A stretch of DNA of 42,011 bases. It comes from Pseudoflavonifractor_A sp022772585. GTDB taxonomy: Bacteria; Bacillota; Clostridia; Oscillospirales; Oscillospiraceae. Position 1 is the first letter of the stretch; each line of letters begins with the position of its first letter. Positions 33,111-41,834 of this stretch are shown here, piece after piece. Location of the stretch: positions 1 to 42,011 of the forward strand of contig NZ_JBQHUB010000023.1 of assembly GCF_052065415.1 (NCBI RefSeq), read 5' to 3'. Made by a program: the position numbers and the translations under genes. Below the pieces are notes generated by a model. It did no database searches, was not told the origin of the DNA, and saw nothing but the letters and a program-made list of their open reading frames with translations.

Positions 33111-34033
33111 AACTCATCGGCAGTAATATCGGCTCTATTCTGCAGTCTACCATCCGGCTGGCCGCCCCGTTCATTCTGGCGGCCGTGGGAGGCCTTTTCT
33201 CTGACATGGCCGGCGTCAGCAGCATCGAACTGGAGGCGGTTTTACTGATGGGCGCGTTTGCCGGCTTTGTAGGCGCTTTTTTCAGCGGGAGCCTGCTGCT
33301 GGGAATGCTGCTCGCCATGGCGGCCGGAGTTGTAATCTGCGCGATCTACAGCTATCTGGTGGTGGGTATCGGCGCGCGGGCCGCCCTGGTCGCAACCGCG
33401 CTGGTTCTCTTCGCCACAGGCTTTTCCAGCTTCTTTAACCGGGCCCTCTTCGGCGTGAGCACCGATGTGGTCAGCATTACGGCGCTGCCCGATCTCCGCA
33501 TCCCGTTTTTGTCGGATATCCCCTTCCTCGGCCCCATCCTGTTTCAGCAAAATCTCCTGGTCTATCTGGCCTTCCTCCTTGTCGCCGCCCAGTTCTTCTT
33601 TTTCAAGCGGACCATGATCGGTCTGGAGTGGCGCTCCGTCGGTGAGAATGCCAACGCCGCCGACACCGCCGGCCTTCCCGTCCGCCGGTACCGGCACATC
33701 GCCGCACTGCTCACCGGCGCCATCGCAGGCCTGGCAGGCGCCTACCTGTCTATCGCCTCTTCCAACGTCTTTGTGGAAAAGATGTCGGCTGAGAAGGGTT
33801 ACGCCGCCTTCGCCATCATCATTCTGGGGAAATACACCCCGGTGGGCGCCATGCTGGGCTGCCTGCTCTACGGCTTTGCCGACGCCCTACAGCTCAGCCT
33901 GCAGGCAATGGGCGTGGAAGTGCCCAATCAGTTCCTGCTGATGCTTCCCTACGTCTTTACCCTTGTGGTCATGTGTCTTTCCGGCCGTGGAAACGCCCCC
34001 GAGGGACACGGAAAATACTTTGCCAAGAAATAA
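33104..34033 (+). CDS. ABC importer permease 2, BMP/nucleoside type
   Basis: This 309-residue membrane protein is the second permease (NupQ/YufQ-like). It starts with the family's RLAAPFILAAVGGLFSDMAG. The coupling motif WRSVGENANAADTAGLPVRR is near residue 176. It overlaps the first permease gene by 7 bases. Together with the ATPase and the lipoprotein at 37429 the importer is complete. Confidence 0.92.
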   Translation: MLELIGSNIGSILQSTIRLAAPFILAAVGGLFSDMAGVSSIELEAVLLMGAFAGFVGAFFSGSLLLGMLLAMAAGVVICAIYSYLVVGIGARAALVATALVLFATGFSSFFNRALFGVSTDVVSITALPDLRIPFLSDIPFLGPILFQQNLLVYLAFLLVAAQFFFFKRTMIGLEWRSVGENANAADTAGLPVRRYRHIAALLTGAIAGLAGAYLSIASSNVFVEKMSAEKGYAAFAIIILGKYTPVGAMLGCLLYGFADALQLSLQAMGVEVPNQFLLMLPYVFTLVVMCLSGRGNAPEGHGKYFAKK

Positions 34034-34087
34034 CCCGCTCCCCCATACTCCGCACGCCATTCTGTCACAAAGGAGTGAACATGGCCT

Positions 34088-35311
34088 ATGCCTATCACTG
34101 CGGTAAAAGAATCCGTCGACGCCCTTCTGCAGGCCCGGGGAGAGCGTTATATCCAGTGGGGAACCACCCTGCAATGCTTACCGGAGCAGGGCTTCTGTGA
34201 GCGCCAATCCACCGCGTTTGTCATGAAGACACTGGAGCAGATGCATCTCACCTCTCTGGAGCCGCTGCCCATCTCCGGCTGCATCGGCAGGTTAAAAGGT
34301 GGCCGCCCCGGTCCCACCGTCGCCGTGCTGGCCGAGCTGGACGCGGTCTACTGCCCGCAGCATCCGCTGGCCGACAGCAAGACCGGTATGGCCCATGTAT
34401 GTGGACACCACATGCAGGGGACCATGCTGCTGGCGGCGGCAGACGCCTTTTCCACCCCGGAAATCCGGGCTCAGCTGCCGGGAGAGCTGGTCTTTATGGC
34501 CGTCCCCGCGGAGGAGATGCTGCCCCAGGAATTTGTGAACAAGCTCCGGGCCGAGCAGGGCATTGTCTACCCCAGCGGCAAAAAAGAGCTCATCCGCCAG
34601 TCCTATTTTCAGGGGATTGACGCGGTTATCTCCACCCACGCCTACACGGAGGGCCCCCCTGTCCCCGATCAGTTTTACATCCAGACCTCCTGCAACGGCT
34701 TTGTCAGCATCCAATGCACCTTCCGCGGCAAGGCCGCCCACACCGCCGAGTGTCCCTACGACGGCATCAACGCCCTGAACGCCGCCATGCTGTGCATCAA
34801 CGGCCTGCAGGCCATGCGGGAGACCTTCCCCGACGGAGAGGGCATCCGTATGTCCTACATCCTTACCGACGGCGGCGTCAGCCTGAGCACCGTACCCGAA
34901 AAGGCCGAGCTGTCTGTCCAGCTCCGGGCCAAAACCCACGAAATGCTGGATCATCTGTCTGACCGCACGCAGGAGATCGCCCGGCACGCGGCGGCCATGG
35001 TGGGCGGTTATGCCGAGGTGGAGGCCTCTATGGGCTATGAGCCCTTCCGGGGGGATGAGGAGCTGGCCGCCCACCTGGAGGCCGCTGCGGAAGCGCTCGG
35101 CGTCCCCGCCGTCCGCAGCCCCCACGGCGTCTACTGCACCGATCTCGGCAATGTATCCCAGATTGTCCCCACACTCCACTTCTCTGTCAGCGGTTTTACC
35201 GGAAACCTGCACAGCGCCGACTTTGCCGTCGCCTCCCCGGTCTCTGCTTATGTGCTGCCCGCCAGAGCGGTGGCCCGTACCATTCTCAACCTGTTAGGAG
35301 GGAAAGCCTGA
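34088..35311 (+). CDS. M20-family amidohydrolase (aminoacylase/N-carbamoyl or aryl-amide type)
   Basis: This 407-residue zinc-dependent amidohydrolase is of the M20 family. Metal ligands and acid/base residues are visible in AHVCGHHMQG (near 100-109), AVPAEEM (near 139-143), STHAYTEG (near 183) and NLHSADFA (near 375). The dimerisation domain with CNGFVSIQCTFRGKAAHTAE is normal. It probably splits an amide or carbamoyl bond in the imported compound. Start: AGGAG sits 5 bases before an ATG at 34081 in another frame and 12 bases before the ATG at 34088, so either spacing is unusual or one base has shifted. It overlaps the next gene by one base (TGATG). Confidence 0.88.
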   Translation: MPITAVKESVDALLQARGERYIQWGTTLQCLPEQGFCERQSTAFVMKTLEQMHLTSLEPLPISGCIGRLKGGRPGPTVAVLAELDAVYCPQHPLADSKTGMAHVCGHHMQGTMLLAAADAFSTPEIRAQLPGELVFMAVPAEEMLPQEFVNKLRAEQGIVYPSGKKELIRQSYFQGIDAVISTHAYTEGPPVPDQFYIQTSCNGFVSIQCTFRGKAAHTAECPYDGINALNAAMLCINGLQAMRETFPDGEGIRMSYILTDGGVSLSTVPEKAELSVQLRAKTHEMLDHLSDRTQEIARHAAAMVGGYAEVEASMGYEPFRGDEELAAHLEAAAEALGVPAVRSPHGVYCTDLGNVSQIVPTLHFSVSGFTGNLHSADFAVASPVSAYVLPARAVARTILNLLGGKA

Positions 35312-35649
35312 TGCACACTCCGGAAAACGCCCACACCATTACCGCCTATGTCTACCGCAGCCGAACCCGTTCCCTGCAGCCCTACAGAATAGACAGCGCC
35401 CACCCCATTTCTGTCATGAGTCTGGTCGCGCAGCTCCACCAGAAGGATCCCACCCTGGCCTGCCGAACCTCCATGTGCTTTCACGGAACCTGCGGCTCCT
35501 GCTTTATGAATGTGAACGGCCAGGATGTGAAGGGCTGCACCGTACTGGTCAATCCGGGTGAGACCGTATATCTCCGCCCTCACAGCAGGTACAAGATTCT
35601 GCAGGATCTGGTGGTTGACTTTAATCAGCCCCTCACATCTGACGAATAA
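35311..35649 (+). CDS. Stand-alone 2Fe-2S protein, SdhB/FrdB N-terminal type
   Basis: This 112-residue protein resembles the plant-type ferredoxin domain of succinate dehydrogenase/fumarate reductase iron-sulfur subunits. The cluster motif CRTSMCFHGTCGSCFMNVNG (about residues 51-70) is followed by KGCTVL for the last Cys. The C-terminal 4Fe-4S domain of SdhB/FrdB is absent, and the protein ends at about 112 residues. It is coupled to the amidohydrolase in front and to the flavoprotein 12 bases behind. It is therefore probably the electron-transfer subunit of that flavoprotein. No membrane anchor is encoded, so the pair is expected to be soluble. Confidence 0.82.
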   Translation: MHTPENAHTITAYVYRSRTRSLQPYRIDSAHPISVMSLVAQLHQKDPTLACRTSMCFHGTCGSCFMNVNGQDVKGCTVLVNPGETVYLRPHSRYKILQDLVVDFNQPLTSDE

Positions 35650-35661
35650 GGAGGCAGCGCA

Positions 35662-37353
35662 ATGCAGGCAATCAGCACAACCCGTTCAGCCGACGTACTC
35701 GTAATCGGAATGGGGGCCTCCGGAACCCGGGCCGCCCTGGCCGCGGCCGAGGCGGGCTCCTCTGTCTTGATTACTAACAAAGGGCCCGCCGGCCGTTCGG
35801 GAATTACACTCACCGCCGGCGGCGGCACCCAGGCGCCCTTCCACCCGGAGGACAGCCCGGAGCAGTACTACCAGGACACCATCGCCTACGGCTACCAGCT
35901 GGCCGACAGGAACCTGGCCTGGGCCCTGGCCCGGGACTCCTGCCAGCGGGTTCACGACATGGAGCGCTATGGCGTCCGCTTCCGGAAGGATGATCAGGGC
36001 GCGTACATCCTCAGCCGTTTCCCCGGCCACACCTACCCCAGAAACATCGGCTTTCACGGCGGCGGCATCGGTATGCTGGGCCCGCTGAAGAACAGCTGTC
36101 TGAAGCACCCCAACATTTCGGTGCTGGACGATTTTCTGGTCACCGGGCTGATTGCCTCCCGGGACGGCGGTATCGGCGGCGCCCTGGGGTGGAATCTGAA
36201 GACCGGGGAGCTCACCCTTCTGGAGGCCCCCGCCGTCATCATCGCCACCGGCGGCTGCCAGCAGCTCTGGGCCGTCACCGACTGCCCGGCGGACTCCACC
36301 GGCGACGGTCTGGCCCTGGCCTACCGGGCGGGGGCCCGGTTCGTGGACATGGAGATGATTCTCTTCTACCCCTCTGTGATTGTCTGGCCGCCAGCGGCCC
36401 GGGGCGCCTTTGTCCACTACGAGTTCCTCGCCACTGACCGCCTGGACGGAGATATTCTGGACAGCAGCGGTGCCGCCGTCCTCCCCAAAAATCCCATCCC
36501 GGTGCGGGACGCGGCTATGCGGCTGATGAACCAGGCCATTATGGAGGGCCGCGGCGGTCCTCACGGCGGGTTGTTCTGGTATGTGGGCGACTCTCCCAAG
36601 GGAAAGGAATTTGTGGCCCAGTACCTGGACAACCAGCAGTACGGCTACCTGCGCAAGCAGGGGCTCGATCCGGTCAACGACAAAATCGAGGTCGCGCCGG
36701 GCGCCCACTATCAGCTGGGCGGTGTCCGGATTGACGCCGCCTGCCGGACCAATGTGGACGGTCTGTTCTGCACGCCGGAGGCCGCCGGCAACTATGAGGG
36801 CGCCAACCGCCTCAGCGGCAGCGCCCTGGGCGGCACCCAGGTGTTCGGATACCTCGCCGGCTGCTCCGCCCACGCCTGGGCCGCCGGTCACCGGGGCGTC
36901 CCGCTGGATCCCGCCTCTCTGCAGCGGGAGTCGGAGCGGGTCCTCACCCTCTTCGATGACGGCCGGAAGCCCTCCAACCCCTGGCAGCTCAAATCCCACC
37001 TGCAGCATCTGGCCCAGGACGCCCTCGGTGTGGTCCGCTCCGGGGAAAAGCTGGCCGCGTTCATGGAGGAGCTGGACCGCATGGAGGCCGAGCTGGACGG
37101 CTACCGGATCCGGACCGGCGCCGGCTTCCAGCAGCCGCTGATGGATCTTCTGGAGCTGCGCTCTCTCATCGAGACCGCCCGGCTTGTGGCCGGCAGCGCC
37201 ATGACCCGCACCGAATCGCGCGGGCACCATTTCCGGGAAGAGTATCCCGCACGGGACGATGAGAACTGGCTGAAGCATACCTGTGTGCAGCAGCAGGAGG
37301 GAAAGCCTGTCTTTTCCACCTGCCCAATCTGTATGGAAAAGGAGGAGGACTAA
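35662..37353 (+). CDS. FAD-dependent oxidoreductase, fumarate-reductase/AprA-like flavoprotein
   Basis: This 563-residue flavoprotein is of the SdhA/FrdA/NadB/AprA superfamily. The Rossmann motif VIGMGASGTRAALAA starts near residue 14. The FAD-binding segment GGCQQLWAVTD is mid-protein. The second conserved FAD segment (GLFCTPEAAGNYEGANRLSG, then ALGGTQVFGY) is near 370-395, and a helical C-terminal domain ends with several Cys (STCPICMEKEED). There is no Tat or Sec signal, so it is cytoplasmic. With the 2Fe-2S protein it would oxidise or reduce the imported compound or its hydrolysis product; the direction and substrate are unknown. AAGGAGG precedes the start. Confidence 0.88.
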   Translation: MQAISTTRSADVLVIGMGASGTRAALAAAEAGSSVLITNKGPAGRSGITLTAGGGTQAPFHPEDSPEQYYQDTIAYGYQLADRNLAWALARDSCQRVHDMERYGVRFRKDDQGAYILSRFPGHTYPRNIGFHGGGIGMLGPLKNSCLKHPNISVLDDFLVTGLIASRDGGIGGALGWNLKTGELTLLEAPAVIIATGGCQQLWAVTDCPADSTGDGLALAYRAGARFVDMEMILFYPSVIVWPPAARGAFVHYEFLATDRLDGDILDSSGAAVLPKNPIPVRDAAMRLMNQAIMEGRGGPHGGLFWYVGDSPKGKEFVAQYLDNQQYGYLRKQGLDPVNDKIEVAPGAHYQLGGVRIDAACRTNVDGLFCTPEAAGNYEGANRLSGSALGGTQVFGYLAGCSAHAWAAGHRGVPLDPASLQRESERVLTLFDDGRKPSNPWQLKSHLQHLAQDALGVVRSGEKLAAFMEELDRMEAELDGYRIRTGAGFQQPLMDLLELRSLIETARLVAGSAMTRTESRGHHFREEYPARDDENWLKHTCVQQQEGKPVFSTCPICMEKEED

Positions 37354-37428
37354 CGCTCGCGGCATACCAGCACGCTCTTCAGCCACTACAGAAATCATTC
37401 TGCATTACTATGAAAAGGAGAGACTACT

Positions 37429-38478
37429 ATGAAGGCGACATGGAAAAAAAGACTGTCTGTACTGCTTGGCGCGGCGCTCCTGATCTCTGGCCTGGCCGCC
37501 TGCGGCTCAACGGGCGGAGGCGCCCCTGCCGGCTCCAGCGCCCCCAGCGGCGGTGACGGGGACAAGGTCTACAAAATCGCGGCGCTGATCCCCGGCTCGA
37601 TCAATGACGGCGCCTGGGGAACCATGGGCTACAATGCCGCCAAGGCCGCCGCCGAGACCTGCGGCGCGGAGTTCAGCTATGTGGAGACCAACTCCCCGGC
37701 CGATGTTCTGGAGGCCGTGGAGGACTACTCCGCCCGGGGCTATGACCTGATTTTCGCCCACAGCAACGACTACCAGGACGCCTGTGAGCGGGTCGCCGGC
37801 CAGTATCCCGACACCCACTATTTGGTGACCAGCGGCCGCATCAATACCGAAAACATCACCGCCATGTCCAACCGGGCCTATGAGGGCGCCTATCTGGCCG
37901 GCGTCATTGCCGCCAAGACCACCACCACCGGTAAGGTCGCCTATATGGGTCCCCAGGAGCTGCCCAACATCAAGGAATCCATGATCGGCTTCCAGCAGGG
38001 CGCCCAGGACACCGACCCCTCTGTTGAAGTTGTTCTGACCTTTGTGGGCTCCGGCACCGACGTCAGCAAGGCCAAGGAGAGCACGCTGGCCCTTATCAAC
38101 AACGGCGTGGACATCATTCTGGTCAACGCGAACAAGGCTGGCGAGGGCTGCTACGCCGCCGGCATGGAGAATCTGGGCAAGGTAATGATGATCTCCGCCA
38201 ACTCCAGCCGCTTTGACGATTTCCCGGAGCTCATGGTGGCCGCGCAGCCCAACGACTACTCTCCTGGCGTCACCGCGGTCCTCAAGGACGTTATGAACGG
38301 CACCTTTGAGAGCGGCTCCTACTCCATGGGCGTCGCTGACGGCGCCATCGCCTGCGTGCTCAGCCCGTACATGGAGTTCTCCGATGATGTGACCCAGGCC
38401 TACGAAGCGGCGAAGCAGGGGATCACGGATGGCTCTATCGTGGTCTGCCGGACGGAAGAAGAACTGGCCGCCCGATGA
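37429..38478 (+). CDS. BMP-family substrate-binding lipoprotein
   Basis: This 349-residue protein has a lipoprotein signal: a positively charged start (MKATWKKR), a hydrophobic stretch and lipobox LAAC with Cys25. A Gly/Ser/Pro-rich linker follows. The mature part matches the basic membrane protein (PnrA/Med) fold: YKIAALIPGSINDGAWGTMG, the GYDLIFAHSNDYQDA segment and AYEGAYLAGVIAAKT. Members bind nucleosides, purines, autoinducer-like and other ring compounds. It is the extracellular receptor of the importer encoded upstream. Its stop overlaps the next start (ATGA). Confidence 0.93.
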   Translation: MKATWKKRLSVLLGAALLISGLAACGSTGGGAPAGSSAPSGGDGDKVYKIAALIPGSINDGAWGTMGYNAAKAAAETCGAEFSYVETNSPADVLEAVEDYSARGYDLIFAHSNDYQDACERVAGQYPDTHYLVTSGRINTENITAMSNRAYEGAYLAGVIAAKTTTTGKVAYMGPQELPNIKESMIGFQQGAQDTDPSVEVVLTFVGSGTDVSKAKESTLALINNGVDIILVNANKAGEGCYAAGMENLGKVMMISANSSRFDDFPELMVAAQPNDYSPGVTAVLKDVMNGTFESGSYSMGVADGAIACVLSPYMEFSDDVTQAYEAAKQGITDGSIVVCRTEEELAAR

Positions 38479-39197
38479 GCCATATCTGTGAGGAATCGCC
38501 CGCCTATACCGCGGAAGATCACGCGCTGCTCTTTGGCGTTATCGCGAAAACCGTCTGCGACACCCTGGGCGAGTCGGCGGCCCCCCTCCTGAAGGAGGCG
38601 GTAATCCGCTACGGCACCCAGCGTGGAAAGCGCATGCGGCTGAGAGCGGAAAAGGACGGTCTGCCCATCTGCATGGCGACCTATCTGCTCTACCGGGAGT
38701 ATCAGCTCCGGCCCGGCCAGTTTTGCAGCACAAAGGGCTGGAATGACCAGGGCGATATGCAGGACTGCGCCTTCAAGTGCCCCTGGGCGGAGACCTGGGA
38801 GCGGTACGGCCTCTCCCGGTACACCTCCGTCTACTGCCGCAACATCGACCCCGCCCTGGGCCGGGGCTTTGATGAGTCGGTGGTCATCGACTCAAAGGCC
38901 AATCTCACCGACGGCGCGCCCCACTGTGACATCTGGTTCCGGGGGGCCGCCCAAACCGAGGGCGTCTCGGCGGAGGGACTGGATTTGGATCGGCGCGCGC
39001 GGCTGCCCTGGGACTATCATCTGGCCCATGTCTACCGGGTGTTTTCCGATACGCTTCAGGAACTTGTGGGAGGGGAGCTAGCCGATCAGATTTTAGAGCG
39101 CTCCTGCACCTGCTTTGCCCAACACACTCAGCACAAGAATCCCTGTGCGTTCCTCTCTCTCACCGATATGAATTTTGAGTCCATCGGTGATTATTGA
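38475..39197 (+). CDS. L-2-amino-thiazoline-4-carboxylic acid hydrolase-family protein
   Basis: This 240-residue protein matches the ATC-hydrolase-like family found in several gut Firmicutes. It has the RYGTQRGKRMR helix (near 45-55), a Cys-containing centre (MQDCAFKCPWAETWERYG), YCRNIDPALGRGFDES and a C-terminal helix with a CTCFAQHTQHKNP cluster. In Pseudomonas the named enzyme opens a thiazoline ring to N-carbamoyl-cysteine. Most family members are uncharacterised, so only ring hydrolysis of a small heterocycle is a fair hypothesis. It is coupled to the lipoprotein gene by an ATGA overlap and is the last gene before a strong terminator. Confidence 0.75.
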   Translation: MSHICEESPAYTAEDHALLFGVIAKTVCDTLGESAAPLLKEAVIRYGTQRGKRMRLRAEKDGLPICMATYLLYREYQLRPGQFCSTKGWNDQGDMQDCAFKCPWAETWERYGLSRYTSVYCRNIDPALGRGFDESVVIDSKANLTDGAPHCDIWFRGAAQTEGVSAEGLDLDRRARLPWDYHLAHVYRVFSDTLQELVGGELADQILERSCTCFAQHTQHKNPCAFLSLTDMNFESIGDY

Positions 39198-39283
39198 GGA
39201 GGCGGCTTAAACTGATCGCCAGCAAAGACTAATTGTCCCGCGCTGAGTGCAAAAATTGATTTGTCCTAATTTCGGATCGCGTC

Positions 39284-39328
39284 AAAGAGGCTAAAACCGT
39301 GATTCCTCACGATTTTAGCCTCTTTTTT
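39284..39328 (+). terminator. Terminator of the transport/redox operon
   Basis: A 19-bp stem with one mismatch (39284-39302/39307-39325, loop TTCC) runs into a T-rich tract. It lies 87 bases after the last gene. Composition becomes AT-rich from here. Confidence 0.85.
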
Positions 39329-39823
39329 ATACGCCCGAAGGGACTCAAATTCTGCCAGGCAAGGCTTATCAACTGACACCTAATCTCTGTAAGTATTGCG
39401 ATCACTCGCTTTTCGCTAAAGAAAAGTTTATTTCGTGTTAGGGTGTGTCAGGTGATCCCGCCATGGTAAGGGTCAATGTACTTCTAAAATTTTATCGTAA
39501 CTCTTGGTACTATATCACTGGTTACAGGCAAGAGTACAGACTCTTCCCAACACCAGGAAATAGCGGTACGATTACAAAGGGAGGGCACAAGAATAATTAT
39601 TCTTGTGCCCTCCTTGTATTTTTTTAAAATTTGGAAATATGGTCAGACTGCAGAATAAGGACCTTACAAAAGGTCCACCCCATACCATGCAAGAGATATC
39701 CGTTCATATTTTTCTGTATTTTAATTATAATATGCACATATTTTAGATGAAAAAGTTCTGTATTTTCGGGATTCTTTCTATTGCGTCCATCGCGTTTTTG
39801 CCCAGTCTGGGTCACGGTTTGGG
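39329..39823. other. AT-rich intergenic region with an orphan terminator
   Basis: I see no convincing gene on either strand; the small frames have no ribosome site or cross hairpins. A strong terminator at 39580-39625 follows about 180 bases of unexplained sequence, so a small untranslated RNA on the plus strand is possible. A short hairpin (AAGAGT-ACAG-ACTCTT) lies within that stretch near 39528-39545. Confidence 0.45.
39580..39625 (+). terminator. Strong terminator not preceded by a gene
   Basis: A 17-bp perfect stem (39580-39596/39597-39613, no unpaired loop beyond the palindrome centre) is followed by TTGTA and a run of T. Confidence 0.8.
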
Positions 39824-40183
39824 TCAGACGAAAATCACCCCACGTCCAGCATAGCGAATCCCCTCCTTCAGCACGTTCTGATAGAACGGCAGGAAATCCG
39901 CATACCGCCGGAACTGTGCCAGTGGCACAACGTGGACAGAAACCGTGATGTCGTGGTCAAGGCTGAGTGTGCTTGCTACTCCAGAAACCGCACGCCGCTG
40001 CGACGCGATCTGTTCCTGCGTCAAATCTGCGGTCAGAAGAATGTCAATATCCGACTCCGCGGTAAAATCGCCGCGGGCATAGGATCCGTACAAAATTGCA
40101 TCGTGGATGCTGTGCCCTAGAATTGGATCACAGGCGTGATAGACGATCTTCAAAATCTCAAACGCCTGATTGCGCGTACACAT
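39824..40183 (-). CDS. MNT-type minimal nucleotidyltransferase, orphan
   Basis: This 119-residue protein has the nucleotidyltransferase core motif GSYARGDFTAESDIDILL (near residues 34-51) with the metal-binding Asp pair, and later DHDITVSVHVVP with a third acidic strand. It is the MntA-like antitoxin family, which usually AMPylates an adjacent HEPN RNase toxin. No HEPN gene precedes or follows it here, so it is an orphan or has another partner. The start at 40183 follows GGGGAGG. A start 15 codons upstream lacks a site. Its composition matches the AT-richer acquired segment. Confidence 0.8.
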   Translation of the reverse strand: MCTRNQAFEILKIVYHACDPILGHSIHDAILYGSYARGDFTAESDIDILLTADLTQEQIASQRRAVSGVASTLSLDHDITVSVHVVPLAQFRRYADFLPFYQNVLKEGIRYAGRGVIFV

Positions 40184-40388
40184 ATTGACACCTCCCCTTC
40201 TGAACTTCTTATTTGCAGTATACCCCAAAGTGCGCTGGAATGCAAATCTGCTACAAAGCCCGGCTTGCTGGTTTGAATTTTATATATTGCCCATTGAATT
40301 TTCAATAATCGAATTATTTATTCGATTTTATTGTTTTGTATTGCTATTTTCTGAAAAGGCGGTTATACTGAGTACTGAGGTGGTATCT

Positions 40389-41834
40389 GTGAATGAAACT
40401 CCTGTTATCCGAATCCAACGGGCAGGCATTCGGAATTTTAGAAATGTTGAATCCGGCGAAATTCGTTTTCCATGCAATTATAGCGAGGATATTTTTGCGC
40501 CGAAAGCTGATGTCCTCGGCATTTATGGTCAGAACGGCTCCGGCAAAACAACATTTATTGATGCACTGGAAATCCTGAAAACGCTGCTGTCCGGGCAAAA
40601 GGTCGGGGCAGAACTGTCAGACTGCATTTCCTACGGACAAGAGAAAGCCGAACTGCAATTTGAGTTCAGCATCCTCAAGCTGAATGAGGGCAATGTAGTA
40701 TATAAGCGGCGTCTCATCTATTCTGCTGTTTTGAGTAAAGATGCCATTGATGAAACCGTCAAGTGCGCCACAACCAGAACTGATTCAGCAAAAACAGCTT
40801 GGATGAAACCAATCTTCGAGTGTACGCACCAGTCAGAGGACGCTGTGTTCTCACCACAAGTTAGGCTGGAATCGTTATTCGGTTCGAAGCAAAATGCAAA
40901 AATGAACGAGCTTCGTGTTATAAAATTACTGTGCCAAAAGGAGCATCGGTCCTTTCTTTTCTCCCCAGAGTTCCTGAAAATGCTTCATGATGTAGCGCAG
41001 GAACATGACGATAAAGTTGAACCGCTGTTCGAACTGTCCAACTTTGCAAACACATCATTCTTTGTCATCTTGAACCGAAATAACGGGCTGATCTCGCTGG
41101 ATGCAGCAATTCCTGTTAATTTCAGGACAGAAACGGCTGGCGGTACGTTTGCACTGCCGATTGATCAGCCAGTTACAATCCCAAACCGCTTTTTGGAAAT
41201 CATACAACAGGTCATAGCAACTATCAGCACTGTTCTCTGCGAAATTGTTCCCGGTGCACAACTGTCACTTGTGGAACTCGGTACGGAGTTGATGGAAAAT
41301 GGCGAGCAAGGCACAAAAATCCAGTTGGCAAGGGAGCTTTCCTGCGCCAATGGTAAACTGCATCTCCTACCTTTAAAATATGAATCTGAGGGCATTAAAA
41401 AAATCATCTCCGTTCTGCATTTGTTGATTGCTGCATATAATAGCCCGTCCATCACACTCGCGATTGACGAGCTGGACTCCGGTATCTACGAGTATCTGCT
41501 GGGAGAATTGCTGCGAATCATGCAAAAATCCGGCAAGGGGCAGTTGATTTTCACCTCGCATAATCTCTATCCGCTGGAAACATTGGAAAGCAATTCTATC
41601 GTCTTTACAACGACGAACCCAAGCGCTCGATATACTCGCATCAAAAGCGTGCGGGCAACAAATAATCTGCGCTCCATGTACCTACGTGAAGTCATCCTTG
41701 GAAGCGATGATGATGCATCTCTCTACGAAGAAACCAATGTGTCCGAAATCGCGCACGCAATGAGAGTAGTCGGCAAGCGTATGGAGAGCCTTTCTTTGTC
41801 GGGGGACGCATCCTCGGAGGTGTCCAATGGCTAA
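40389..41834 (+). CDS. AAA ATPase of the AAA_15/OLD-like type, probable defence component
   Basis: This 481-residue ATPase starts with an SMC/RecF-like N-terminus (IQRAGIRNFRNVESGEIRF) and Walker A IYGQNGSGKTTFID (near 49-62). It ends with Walker B ITLAIDELDSGIYEYLLGEL and the switch His in FTSHN. This arrangement, with a long coiled insert between motifs, is typical of OLD/AAA_15 ATPases in anti-phage systems. GTG at 40389 is the chosen start because GAGG lies 8 bases upstream. The longer open frame to 40170 runs antisense to the nucleotidyltransferase gene. It overlaps the next gene by 8 bases. AT-rich codon use differs from the operon to the left. Confidence 0.82.
   Translation: MNETPVIRIQRAGIRNFRNVESGEIRFPCNYSEDIFAPKADVLGIYGQNGSGKTTFIDALEILKTLLSGQKVGAELSDCISYGQEKAELQFEFSILKLNEGNVVYKRRLIYSAVLSKDAIDETVKCATTRTDSAKTAWMKPIFECTHQSEDAVFSPQVRLESLFGSKQNAKMNELRVIKLLCQKEHRSFLFSPEFLKMLHDVAQEHDDKVEPLFELSNFANTSFFVILNRNNGLISLDAAIPVNFRTETAGGTFALPIDQPVTIPNRFLEIIQQVIATISTVLCEIVPGAQLSLVELGTELMENGEQGTKIQLARELSCANGKLHLLPLKYESEGIKKIISVLHLLIAAYNSPSITLAIDELDSGIYEYLLGELLRIMQKSGKGQLIFTSHNLYPLETLESNSIVFTTTNPSARYTRIKSVRATNNLRSMYLREVILGSDDDASLYEETNVSEIAHAMRVVGKRMESLSLSGDASSEVSNG

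Noticed and set aside
39445..39627. Sixty-codon plus-strand frame
   Set aside because: It runs through the strong terminator hairpin, has no ribosome site and no recognisable sequence.
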